DNA of 64,000 nt from positions 1-64,000 of the forward strand of contig NZ_FXZM01000004.1 of assembly GCF_900169175.1 (NCBI RefSeq). The letters run 5' to 3'. The notes beneath the pieces are model-generated. The model ran no database searches. It was given only the letters and a program-made list of their open reading frames with translations, and was not told the origin of the DNA. Every line of letters starts with the position of its first letter. Position 1 is the first letter of the stretch. Both the position numbers and the translations under genes were made by a program. Positions 5,932-14,019 of this stretch are shown one piece after another. The stretch is from Brevibacterium jeotgali (GTDB lineage Bacteria; Actinomycetota; Actinomycetes; Actinomycetales; Brevibacteriaceae).

Positions 5932-8733
5932 ATGGGTTTCGAAGTGCGGCAGCGAGAGCTCGTCCGCCTGCGCGCGAAGATCGACCAGCGTCTCAACGTC
6001 GCGGTCGTCGGTGGGCAGGGGATGGGCAAGACCGCGCTCGTCGACGCCCTTCTGCACGACATCGATGCGACGATCGTCCGGGTGCCGTGCAGCCGTTCGG
6101 ATTCCACCATCCGTCTGTCCGGTGTGCGGGTCGCCCTCGCCGCGCTTCGGATCCTCGGAGACAACGGGCTCGTATCCGACCTCATGGTCCTCGCGGAGAG
6201 CGACCTCACCGCGGCCGAACGCGCGGACGCCGCGGTGGATCGCATCCTCGAGGCGAGCCTGCCCGGCAGCGTGCTGGTGGTGATCGACGGGATCGACTAT
6301 CTGGACCACGAATCCCAGGAGATCATCGGCCACATCCTGCGGCGCATGTCGAGCTCTCCGATGCGGGCGGTCGTCACGGCCCGCCGCCTCGCCGAGGACG
6401 GTCCGCTCTCCGGCATCCCGGTCATCGAGCTGGAGCCGCTCGACCGGATGACGACCATCGAACTCGCCCACGAGATGGTCCAGGAGACGATCAGCGACGA
6501 CGCGGCCACCACCGCTGCAGTCGCCTCCGGCGGCAACCCCGTCGTGCTCCAGAACATCCTCACGTCCATGACCGCGCGGCAGCGTCGCGGGGAGGCACCG
6601 TTCCCGCGCCCTGTCCGCACGAGCGATGCGACCGCGCGCGCTTCGCTCGCGGCGATCGGCGACGTCTCCGAGGACGCACTCGAGATGCTGCGCATCATCG
6701 CGCTCGCGCCTCTCACACCCGCCGTCCCGCTCCAGCGCTGCTTCGCCCATGTCTGGGAGGAGATCGACGAGCTCATCTCCCGTGGGACGGTCGAGCAGGA
6801 GAGCTCGTACCTCCGCGTGGGGGATCCGCTTCTGCGATCGGCCCTGCACTGGGGGATGACCGCCGGCCAGCGCAGTGCGCTGCGGAAGGCGCTCGTCGCC
6901 GAGGTCCTGGTCGCCTCGGAGTCGGCAGTCGCCGAGGCTCCCGTGGGCGAGGCGACCGTGGGCGAGAGGATCCCCACCTCGGAGGCTGTGCCGGCGACCG
7001 CCTCAGCATCGGGGCTGGCCCGGACGCGGACTGCGGGTTCCCTTGACGACGCGATCACCCGCTGGCACCTGTCATTCACGGAATTCTCCGAGGAGGCCCC
7101 GGCCTCACTGCTCCGCGATGCGCGGAGCCTCGTCATCGCAGGCCTCGAGGACGCGGGGGTCTCGTTCGCAGAGCGTGCCCTCATGCTCGCACCGAATCCG
7201 GCTGTGATCGCGCGCCGACTGCTGAGCCTGGCAGAGGAGCTGGCGCTCAACGGCGACCTCGTCTTCGCAGAGAGGTATGCCCGCTTCGCGAAGACGAACG
7301 AGGACACGGAGCTGCAGATGCGCGCCCTCGCTCTCACGATCCAGGCTGACTTCTTCCGTCGCGAGGCGGTCCCCGCGGGTGTGCTCCATCTGTGGGGCGC
7401 GCGGGAGATCGACGAGGCCCCGGACGCCGTGGCACGGGTCCAGCTCATGCTGGCGCTCTGCCACGCGGAGCGCTTCGAACTCGCGGAGGCGGAGGAGCTG
7501 ATCGCTGCGGCAGACGAGCTGAGCGCGTCCTTCAGCGCGATGACGCGCATGATGCACGGCTGCGCCCGCGTCATGCTGGACGGGTACCGCGGTCACGGTG
7601 AGCAGGCGCTCGCCGTGTATCGGACCCTGCTGGCTCCGCGTCGAGCGCTGATGCCGGCGTTCACCGCAATCACCGCCGCTCGCGCCCTCACGTATTCCGA
7701 GCACTTCACGGAGGCGCGCGAGATCTTCGAGCTGATCGAACGGCGGCTGAGCACGCGGTCCCTCTGGTATCCCATCGTGCCGATCCTGCGGGCGGAGCTG
7801 GAGATCCGCGTCGGCAACCTCCACCATCTGCCGGACCTCTTCAGCCAGGCGAACCGCCGACGGATCCCCGGCCAGTCGACCCGCGAGGACCAGCGACTGC
7901 TCCTCGAGTGCTGGAATCTCTACGCACGAGGCAGGGAGAGCGACGCGGAAGAGGTCGAGCAGGCTCTGGTCCGCCGCGCCTCGGCCACGGGGAACAGGGG
8001 CGCACTCGCCCTGCACAGTGCCCTGCAGGGGAGCCACCTCCTCGCCGTCGGCCTGCCGGCGGAGGCGGTGCGCCACCTGCAGCGCTGCGACGAACTGGCG
8101 CCCGGCGACATCGACCCGGCGGTCATCCGCCACGAGCCGGACCTCATCGAAGCGCTCATCCGCGTGGGGCGTCGCGAACACGCGGTGCTGGTGCTCCAGC
8201 GCTTCCGTTCGCGGCTCACCCGCTTCCCCTCGCGCTGGGGCGAACTCTCCGCGCAGCGATGCGAAGCACTGCTGGCGAGCGGAACGGAGTCGCTCGAGAT
8301 CTTCCGCCGCGTGCTGCGAGGATGGAGGCCGGTGGATTCCGACCAGGAGAAGGCGCGGACCCTCGCAGCGTACGCGCAGCGGCTCCGCGATCTGGGGGCG
8401 AAGTCCGACGCGGCGGACCCTCTGCTCGCAGCGCTCACGCTCTACGAGCGCACGGGCGACCGCGTGCGGGCCAGGTCGCTCACGCCCGTCGAAGTGCGGG
8501 AGGTGGCCGTGCGCCCGGAGAACACCCTCCTCACCCAGTTGAGCGAGGAGGAGCGAAGGGTCGTCGATCTGGTGCGCGAGGGCTGCCGCAATCGTGAGAT
8601 CGCGGAGAAGATCTTCGTCTCGCTGCGCACGGTCGAGATCCGTCTCACCGGCATCTACCGGCGGTTCGGCGTCCGTTCGCGCACCGAGCTCGTTGCGAAG
8701 CTCACCGGCGTCGAGGAGACGGTCCCCGGCTGA
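5932..8733 (+). CDS. Large ATP-binding LuxR-family (LAL/STAND-like) transcription regulator
   Basis: A 933-residue regulator. The N-terminal nucleotide-binding module has Walker A GGQGMGKT near residue 27 and a Walker B-like VLVVIDGIDYLD near residue 114. The middle, from about residue 400 to 820, is helical and Ala/Glu/Leu-rich, as expected for TPR-like sensor arrays. The C-terminus is a LuxR/FixJ helix-turn-helix: LSEEERRVVDLVREGCRNREIAEKIFVS and then the recognition helix with LRTVEIRLTGIYRRFG. Proteins of this build act as ATP-dependent switches that open on ligand binding and activate transcription. It lies directly upstream of the exopolysaccharide genes and in the same direction, so it probably controls them (inference). 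ATG at 5932 follows GGAGG at 5920-5924. A second regulator of the same architecture is at 14020. Confidence 0.85.
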   Translation: MGFEVRQRELVRLRAKIDQRLNVAVVGGQGMGKTALVDALLHDIDATIVRVPCSRSDSTIRLSGVRVALAALRILGDNGLVSDLMVLAESDLTAAERADAAVDRILEASLPGSVLVVIDGIDYLDHESQEIIGHILRRMSSSPMRAVVTARRLAEDGPLSGIPVIELEPLDRMTTIELAHEMVQETISDDAATTAAVASGGNPVVLQNILTSMTARQRRGEAPFPRPVRTSDATARASLAAIGDVSEDALEMLRIIALAPLTPAVPLQRCFAHVWEEIDELISRGTVEQESSYLRVGDPLLRSALHWGMTAGQRSALRKALVAEVLVASESAVAEAPVGEATVGERIPTSEAVPATASASGLARTRTAGSLDDAITRWHLSFTEFSEEAPASLLRDARSLVIAGLEDAGVSFAERALMLAPNPAVIARRLLSLAEELALNGDLVFAERYARFAKTNEDTELQMRALALTIQADFFRREAVPAGVLHLWGAREIDEAPDAVARVQLMLALCHAERFELAEAEELIAAADELSASFSAMTRMMHGCARVMLDGYRGHGEQALAVYRTLLAPRRALMPAFTAITAARALTYSEHFTEAREIFELIERRLSTRSLWYPIVPILRAELEIRVGNLHHLPDLFSQANRRRIPGQSTREDQRLLLECWNLYARGRESDAEEVEQALVRRASATGNRGALALHSALQGSHLLAVGLPAEAVRHLQRCDELAPGDIDPAVIRHEPDLIEALIRVGRREHAVLVLQRFRSRLTRFPSRWGELSAQRCEALLASGTESLEIFRRVLRGWRPVDSDQEKARTLAAYAQRLRDLGAKSDAADPLLAALTLYERTGDRVRARSLTPVEVREVAVRPENTLLTQLSEEERRVVDLVREGCRNREIAEKIFVSLRTVEIRLTGIYRRFGVRSRTELVAKLTGVEETVPG

Positions 8734-8777
8734 GACGGTCCCCCTACTGAGGCGGTCCCCGGCTGAGCCGGAACGCA

Positions 8778-8842
8778 CCTCTCCGAGCACCCTCTCCGAG
8801 CACCCTCTCCGAGCACCCTCTCCGAGCACCCTCTCCGAGCCC
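8778..8842. repeat. Five tandem 13-bp units before a terminator
   Basis: CCTCTCCGAGCAC is repeated four times exactly (8778-8829) and a fifth time ending CCC. The last unit runs into the left arm of the hairpin at 8837. Upstream, at about 8719-8768, GGTCCCCGGCTGAG-like phrases are also repeated two to three times after the stop codon. Confidence 0.9.
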
Positions 8843-8880
8843 CCTGGAGACTTCCCTCATGCGGAGCCTCCAGGGGGCTC
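8837..8880 (+). terminator. Terminator hairpin after the first LuxR regulator
   Basis: GAGCCCCCTGGAG at 8837-8849 pairs exactly with CTCCAGGGGGCTC at 8868-8880 over an 18-nt loop. It lies about 100 nt after the stop. The rest of the gap to 9084 shows no further gene; GGGGAGG at 9074-9080 is the ribosome site of the next one. Confidence 0.8.
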
Positions 8881-9084
8881 CTTCGCGTCCAGTGCAGCGC
8901 TCACCCGGCCAGCCGCCACCGCGGATTGCCGCATCACCGGTGTGGGCCCCCGCAGAACGGTCCTGAAGCAGTCCTTCCACCCGTCGCCGTCTGCCTACCG
9001 TGGCGTGTCACCGCCTGACAGCGGAGCACTCGTCCGAGTCGCCCTTGCACAGGGGCACTGGATACGAAGATGTGGGGAGGGACC

Positions 9085-11328
9085 ATGACGGTCATCGGAG
9101 ATCCGATGCCCTCAGAGGCGTTCACGGGTTCATGGAATGGTGTGGGACATCGGCTGGCGCGAGGGACGTGGTCCCGCAGATACGCGCTGCAGTCGATCGT
9201 CGACTGCGCGGCCTGGACCGTGGCGCTGGTGGGTGCCTGGGCGATCGTCGAGAGTGCGGCGGTGTCGTCGGGGCACGTCGTCTCGCTCATCGCGATCGCG
9301 TGCGTGCTGCAGGTGCTCGTGGGGTGGACGCTCCGCCTCTACCGCCGCCGGTACGTGTACGGCAGCTTCTCCGAGCTGGGAGCGGCGGCGACGTCGACGT
9401 TCGTGATCGGCACAGTGCTCGTCGTGGCGACGACCGAAGCGCCGGCGGTGGTCCTGCTCGCCACCTTCGGCGCGCTCACGCTCATGGGCGGCAGCCGCTA
9501 CGTGGTCCGCCTCGCACACGACAGCGCACAGCGTCCGTCCGCCGGGTCACCCGTCATCGTCATCGGTGCGGGCGATGCGGGAATCTCGCTCGTGAGGCAG
9601 ATGCTCGCGGATCCGGAGAGCCCGTACAGGCCTGTGGGATTCGTCGACGACGACCCGGAGAAGCGCTTCCTCCGCGCGTCGGGAGTGCGCGTGCTCGGGA
9701 CGACGAGCCGTCTGGCGGAGCTCGCCGCCCGTACGCACGCCAGCGGCGTCATCGTCGCGATCGCGCAGTCGGACGCCGCGTACCTCCGCGACTGCCGGGA
9801 CATGCTCGCCGGCACGGGCGTCTGGCTGAGGACGATCCCCACGATCGGAGAGCTCGTCACCCGCACCGTCGACCTGGACGATGTCCGCAATCTGAAGGTC
9901 GAAGATCTGATCGGCCGCAGCCCGCTGCACACCGACCTCACGGAGATCGCGCACTCGATCAGGGGGAAGAGGGTGCTCGTCACAGGTGCGGGCGGCTCGA
10001 TCGGCAGCGAGCTGTGCAGGCAGCTGCATGCGCTCGCCCCGGAGGCCCTCCTGATGCTCGACCGCGATGAGTCCGCGCTCCACGGCATCGAACTGTCGAT
10101 CCGCGGGTCTGCTCTCCTCACGTCGCAGGACACGGTGCTCGCAGACATCCGGGATGCAGAGGCGCTCGACGCGCTCTTCGCCGACGCCCGGCCCGACATC
10201 GTGTTCCACGCCGCGGCACTCAAGCACCTGCCGATGCTTCAGAGGTTTCCCCTCGAGGGGTGGAAGACGAACGTCCACGGCACTCTCAATGTGCTGTCGG
10301 CCGCGCGCAAGGCGGGTGTGGCGACGTTCGTCAACGTCTCGACCGACAAGGCGGCGGCACCCACGAGCGAGCTGGGGCGCAGCAAGCGCATGGGTGAGCG
10401 CCTGGTGGCCGAGTACGCCCGCTGCTACCCGGGAACGTTCCTGTCCGTCCGGTTCGGGAACGTCCTGGGCTCGCGCGGATCCGTCCTGCATTCCTTCCGC
10501 GAGCAGCTGCGCGCAGGGGGACCACTCACCGTCACCGATCCGGCAGTCACCCGCTACTTCATGACCATCCCGGAGGCCTGCCAGCTGGTCCTCCAGGCTG
10601 CGGTGATCGGCGAGGACGGCTGCGTCATGGTGCTCGACATGGGGGAGCCGGTGAAGATCGTGGACCTCGCGAAGAATCTCATCGCCCTGGCGGATGCGGA
10701 CGCGGAGATCGTCTTCACCGGGCTGCGGCCCGGGGAGAAGCTCGATGAGGAGCTGTTCGGCGACTATGAGAGCGAAGACGTGCAGGTCCACGACAAGATC
10801 AGCCGCGTCCGAGTCCCCGCGCTCGAGGTCGGTCTGCTGCCCCCGCCGGAGGCCCCCCTCATGACCGTGGCGGACTTCGTCGATGAGGCGTGCGACTTCC
10901 GCACGGCGGAGATACCGGTCCTCCCGGCCCCGGCCTCGGCCCCGGACCAGTCCTCGGCCCCGGACCAGTCCTCGGCCCCGGACCAGTCCTCGGCCCCGGC
11001 CCAGTCACCGGCCCAGTCACCGGCCCTGGCTCCGGCCTCAGCTTCGTCCCCGGCCTCGGCTCTCGAGACCACCGGGGTCGACGCTGCGACTGCCGCCATC
11101 GTTGCCGCCTCGACCACTGCCGCGGTGCCCTCCGCGGAGGTCGAGGCACCGTCGCCCGAACCGTCCGCCCATCCGACTCCCGACCCCCGCGGTGCCGCCC
11201 CCCGCGGTGCCGAACCCCGGGTGGCCGAACCTCGGACTTCCGAACCCCGGGAATCTGCGCCCACGGTGCCAGCGCTCCCTGTGCTGGCGGCGCTCAGGCG
11301 GAAAGGCGTGGCCGAACATGTGGTGTGA
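9085..11328 (+). CDS. Membrane nucleotide-sugar 4,6-dehydratase (PglF/WbpM/CapD type)
   Basis: A 747-residue enzyme predicted to convert UDP-GlcNAc to its 4-keto-6-deoxy form, the first step toward bacillosamine-type sugars. About four hydrophobic helices span residues 30-150. A first Rossmann-like domain follows (VIVIGAGDAGISLVRQ, about 155). The catalytic SDR domain starts with VLVTGAGGSIGSELCRQL near residue 296. The family catalytic region reads VSTDKAAAPTSELGRSKR; the position that is Met in many WbpM-type enzymes (replacing the classical Tyr) appears to be Leu here. From about residue 612 the protein ends in a long disordered Pro/Ala/Ser tail that includes an 18-bp tandem repeat. ATG at 9085 has GGGGAGG just upstream; an ATG at 9070 lacks one. 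It heads the initiation module with the next two genes. Confidence 0.88.
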   Translation: MTVIGDPMPSEAFTGSWNGVGHRLARGTWSRRYALQSIVDCAAWTVALVGAWAIVESAAVSSGHVVSLIAIACVLQVLVGWTLRLYRRRYVYGSFSELGAAATSTFVIGTVLVVATTEAPAVVLLATFGALTLMGGSRYVVRLAHDSAQRPSAGSPVIVIGAGDAGISLVRQMLADPESPYRPVGFVDDDPEKRFLRASGVRVLGTTSRLAELAARTHASGVIVAIAQSDAAYLRDCRDMLAGTGVWLRTIPTIGELVTRTVDLDDVRNLKVEDLIGRSPLHTDLTEIAHSIRGKRVLVTGAGGSIGSELCRQLHALAPEALLMLDRDESALHGIELSIRGSALLTSQDTVLADIRDAEALDALFADARPDIVFHAAALKHLPMLQRFPLEGWKTNVHGTLNVLSAARKAGVATFVNVSTDKAAAPTSELGRSKRMGERLVAEYARCYPGTFLSVRFGNVLGSRGSVLHSFREQLRAGGPLTVTDPAVTRYFMTIPEACQLVLQAAVIGEDGCVMVLDMGEPVKIVDLAKNLIALADADAEIVFTGLRPGEKLDEELFGDYESEDVQVHDKISRVRVPALEVGLLPPPEAPLMTVADFVDEACDFRTAEIPVLPAPASAPDQSSAPDQSSAPDQSSAPAQSPAQSPALAPASASSPASALETTGVDAATAAIVAASTTAAVPSAEVEAPSPEPSAHPTPDPRGAAPRGAEPRVAEPRTSEPRESAPTVPALPVLAALRRKGVAEHVV
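10935..11006 (+). repeat. Four in-frame 18-bp repeats in the dehydratase tail
   Basis: CTCGGCCCCGGACCAGTC occurs three times exactly and once with one change (10989-11006), encoding repeated SAPDQS. It lies in the disordered C-terminal extension, outside the catalytic domain. Confidence 0.9.
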
Positions 11329-11385
11329 CGGAGCCCCGTCGGGCGCTGCGGCCGCACCCGTCCCGCGTGCAGAGGAGTTCGTGCG

Positions 11386-12579
11386 ATGACTGCGATCCAG
11401 CAGCTGCCTGCCGCGCGCGGGGCGGTGCAGACCGGACTGCCGACCGCGGTCACCCGGATCAAGCCGCCGACCGTGCTTCCGCTGGCAGCGCATCCGCCGG
11501 CCGCGCCGCTGCCGGGAGCGCCTCTGCCGGCCGCGCCACTGCCGGCAGTGCCTCCGTCGCCGGCGCGTCCGCCGGTGGCGCCTCCGACGGGTGGGCGAGG
11601 CTACGTGCGGGTGAAGCGGGTGCTCGACGTGCTGCTGGCCGGGGCGGCGCTCATCGTGCTGGCACCGGCGATCGTGTGCGTGTGGGCGGCCGTGCTCGTG
11701 CGACTGGGTCGACCCGCGCTCTTCCTCCAGGAGCGGGTGACGCTGCACGGTCGCCGCTTCCGACTGTGGAAGTTCCGCACGATGCGTCCCGTCGATCCCG
11801 CCCGCGGCCGGCTGACCGACGAACAGCGCCTCACCTCGTTCGGTGCGTGGCTCCGCGCCACCAGCCTCGACGAGCTGCCGAGTCTCTGGAACATCCTCAC
11901 CGGAGACATGAGCATCGTCGGCCCGCGGCCCCTCCCCTCGCGCTACCTGGCCCTCTACAGCAGCGACCAGCATCGTCGACACGCCGTGAAGGCGGGACTC
12001 ACCGGGCTGGCACAGGTGAGCGGGCGCAACAACGTTCCGTGGGATGCACGCCTCGAGCTCGATCAGCGGTACGTCCTCCTGATGGGACCGCTGCTCGACC
12101 TCATGATCGTCGCGCGCACCGTCATGACGGTCCTGAGCAGGGACGGTGTCGTCGAAGGCGAACTCTCGACCTCGACGGAGTTCCCCGGTCCCTCCTGGAC
12201 CCCGCGCGTGCGGTTCGTGCCGCGCGGCGCAGCTGAGTGGGCGGCGCTCACCCCCGAAGACGAGCACATCGCCACGTGTGGATTCGTGATGCGGGAGGAG
12301 CCCATGACGGGGACGAGGTGCGCAGAGCTGGCCGTCTGCTGGGTCGGGGAGAGGACCGAGCAGAGTCGCGTCGCGGATGTCGTGACTCTGCTCGTGAGCC
12401 GTGCGCGCGGGGCGGACCGCACCCCCGCACGCATCACGCTTCCCGATGACGCAGCGGTGCTGATCCGCGCCTTCCGGGAAGCGGACTTCCACCCGATCGA
12501 CGACGACGCAGGCGCCGGCCGCGTCGCCCTGACGACTCCGGTCGCCGACGATCCGACTCCCAGAGGAGCAGGACGATGA
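11386..12579 (+). CDS. Undecaprenyl-phosphate sugar-1-phosphate transferase with an extra C-terminal domain
   Basis: A 397-residue PglC/WcaJ-type monotopic enzyme that starts polysaccharide synthesis by moving a sugar-1-phosphate onto the lipid carrier. After a 70-residue Pro/Ala-rich N-terminus comes a single hydrophobic re-entrant helix (VLDVLLAGAALIVLAPAIV). The catalytic core follows with KFRTM, TSLDELPSLWNIL and GDMSIVGPRPL, then TGLAQVSGR, all hallmarks of the bacterial sugar transferase family. The core ends near residue 260. The remaining 130 residues are not part of the usual enzyme; segments such as AELAVCWVGE and LIRAFREADFHPI faintly recall GNAT acetyltransferases, but I cannot prove this. 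GAGGAG precedes the ATG. The stop overlaps the next ATG (ATGA), so it is translationally coupled to the aminotransferase. Confidence 0.87.
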   Translation: MTAIQQLPAARGAVQTGLPTAVTRIKPPTVLPLAAHPPAAPLPGAPLPAAPLPAVPPSPARPPVAPPTGGRGYVRVKRVLDVLLAGAALIVLAPAIVCVWAAVLVRLGRPALFLQERVTLHGRRFRLWKFRTMRPVDPARGRLTDEQRLTSFGAWLRATSLDELPSLWNILTGDMSIVGPRPLPSRYLALYSSDQHRRHAVKAGLTGLAQVSGRNNVPWDARLELDQRYVLLMGPLLDLMIVARTVMTVLSRDGVVEGELSTSTEFPGPSWTPRVRFVPRGAAEWAALTPEDEHIATCGFVMREEPMTGTRCAELAVCWVGERTEQSRVADVVTLLVSRARGADRTPARITLPDDAAVLIRAFREADFHPIDDDAGAGRVALTTPVADDPTPRGAGR

Positions 12580-13799
12580 CCTCCCCGACCATGCCCACGG
12601 CTCTGACTCCGACCGTGCCCACCGCCCTGACCCCGACCGGGACCTCGGCGCCGAGTGCGCGCGTCCCCGTCCTCCTGTCGTCGCCGGACGTGGGGGCGCT
12701 CGAGGAGGACTACGTCCTCGCAGCCATGCGGGGCGGGTGGATCGCGCCGGCGGGCCCGGACCTCGATGCGTTCGAGGCGGAGATCGCGCAGCGGGTGGGT
12801 GTCGAGTACGCAGTCGGTCTGTCGTCGGGGACGGCGGCGCTCCACCTGGGACTGCTCGGTCTGGGCGTGCGGCCCGGCGATGTCGTGGTCACCTCGACCT
12901 TCACGTTCGCCGCGACCGTCAACGCGATCGTCTACTGCGGAGCGCGGCCGGTGTTCATCGACTGCGACCCGGCGACCGGGAACATGGACCCGTGCCTCCT
13001 CGCTCGGACCCTCCACTCGCTCGAGGGGGAGTGGGAGCGGGTCGGGGCGGTGGTGCCCGTCGACCTGTTCGGGAAGGCCGCCGACTACAGCCGGATCGTC
13101 CCGATCGCCCGCGCACACCACGTGCCCGTCCTCGCCGACGCCGCGGAATCGCTGGGATCCGCCCATGCGGGTCGTGCCGCCGGATCCTGGGGTGATGCGG
13201 CCGCGATCTCCTTCAACGGCAACAAGATCATGACGACGTCCGGCGGCGGGATGCTGCTGACCGACGACGGCGACGTGGCGGCCCGTGCGCGGCATCTGTC
13301 GACCCAGGCGCGCGAGCCCGTCGCCCACTACGAGCATCGCGACGTGGGGTACAACTACCGACTCAGCAATCTGCTGGCAGCGCTCGGGCGGGCCCAACTG
13401 GTGCGGCTCGATGCGATGATCGCCCGCCGGCATGAGATCCGCCGCCGCTACGAGGAGCTGTTCGCCGAGGTGCCTGGCGCCCGGATCCTCGGCGGCGCGG
13501 GCACCGATGGGTCGGACAACGCATGGCTCACTCCGCTCGTCGTCGACCCGGACGAGGCGGGCTGGGACGCGCCCGCACTGGGTGAGTGGTTGGCGCGCAC
13601 CGCGATCGAGACCCGCCCCCTCTGGAAGCCCATGCACCTGCAGCCGGTGTTTGCCCATGCCCGCGCGGAGCTCACCGGGGCGGCGGAGCACCTCTTCCGC
13701 CATGGTCTCGCCCTGCCCAGTGGGTCGGCCCTCAGCGATGCGGAGGTGGAACGGGTGCTGGAGGAGATCCGCGGATTCCTGGGGCGCCGAGTGCGCTGA
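12576..13799 (+). CDS. DegT/DnrJ/EryC1-type sugar aminotransferase
   Basis: A 407-residue PLP enzyme of the family that aminates 4-keto sugars. The core shows SSGTAALHLGL, which binds the cofactor phosphate, a conserved DAAESLGS, and the Schiff-base lysine in FNGNKIMTTSGGGML (about residue 217). Near residue 260 GYNYRLSN is also typical. A 30-residue N-terminal extension with a repeated PTALTPT-like phrase precedes the conserved start at VPVLLSSPDV. Together with the preceding dehydratase and lipid-carrier transferase it matches a PglF-PglC-PglE set, which makes and loads a diamino-trideoxy sugar of the bacillosamine class. Its start overlaps the previous stop by four bases. Confidence 0.9.
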   Translation: MTSPTMPTALTPTVPTALTPTGTSAPSARVPVLLSSPDVGALEEDYVLAAMRGGWIAPAGPDLDAFEAEIAQRVGVEYAVGLSSGTAALHLGLLGLGVRPGDVVVTSTFTFAATVNAIVYCGARPVFIDCDPATGNMDPCLLARTLHSLEGEWERVGAVVPVDLFGKAADYSRIVPIARAHHVPVLADAAESLGSAHAGRAAGSWGDAAAISFNGNKIMTTSGGGMLLTDDGDVAARARHLSTQAREPVAHYEHRDVGYNYRLSNLLAALGRAQLVRLDAMIARRHEIRRRYEELFAEVPGARILGGAGTDGSDNAWLTPLVVDPDEAGWDAPALGEWLARTAIETRPLWKPMHLQPVFAHARAELTGAAEHLFRHGLALPSGSALSDAEVERVLEEIRGFLGRRVR

Positions 13800-13906
13800 G
13801 GCGCAGCCGCGCGGGCCCGCCGGCGGATCCCGCCATCGCGCTGCCGGAGGTCACTACGGAGGCCACCACGGAGGCCACCGGCGGCTCTTCGACAGCACCG
13901 GGGGCA

Positions 13907-13926
13907 TTGACAGGCGGCGATATGAT
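13907..13926 (+). promoter_or_regulatory. Promoter-like elements before the second LuxR regulator
   Basis: A consensus TTGACA at 13907-13912 and a near-consensus TATGAT at 13921-13926 are present, but only 8 nt apart, so they cannot be one promoter. Either TATGAT is the -10 of a promoter with a weak -35, or TTGACA belongs to a start further down. The gap 13800-14019 holds no gene. Confidence 0.35.
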
Positions 13927-14019
13927 GTGAGCCATAAGCGGACCTGTCCGGGGCAGGAGCGGGGCGGCAGTGGGGTCGCCATGGACATCCCGGTCGGGTG
14001 GTCGCGGGATCGGGTCTGA

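Noticed and set aside
7105..8829. Minus-strand open frame of 574 codons opposite the first LuxR regulator
   Set aside because: Antisense shadow; composition typical of reverse reading of GC-rich genes, no ribosome site and no motifs.
8778..8842. Short regular repeats as a possible CRISPR array
   Set aside because: Units of 13 bp are directly adjacent without spacers and end in a terminator. The same holds for 1581-1640.
13907..13926. TTGACA plus TATGAT as a single promoter
   Set aside because: Spacing is 8 nt, far too short for sigma-70 RNA polymerase; only one of the two can be in use.
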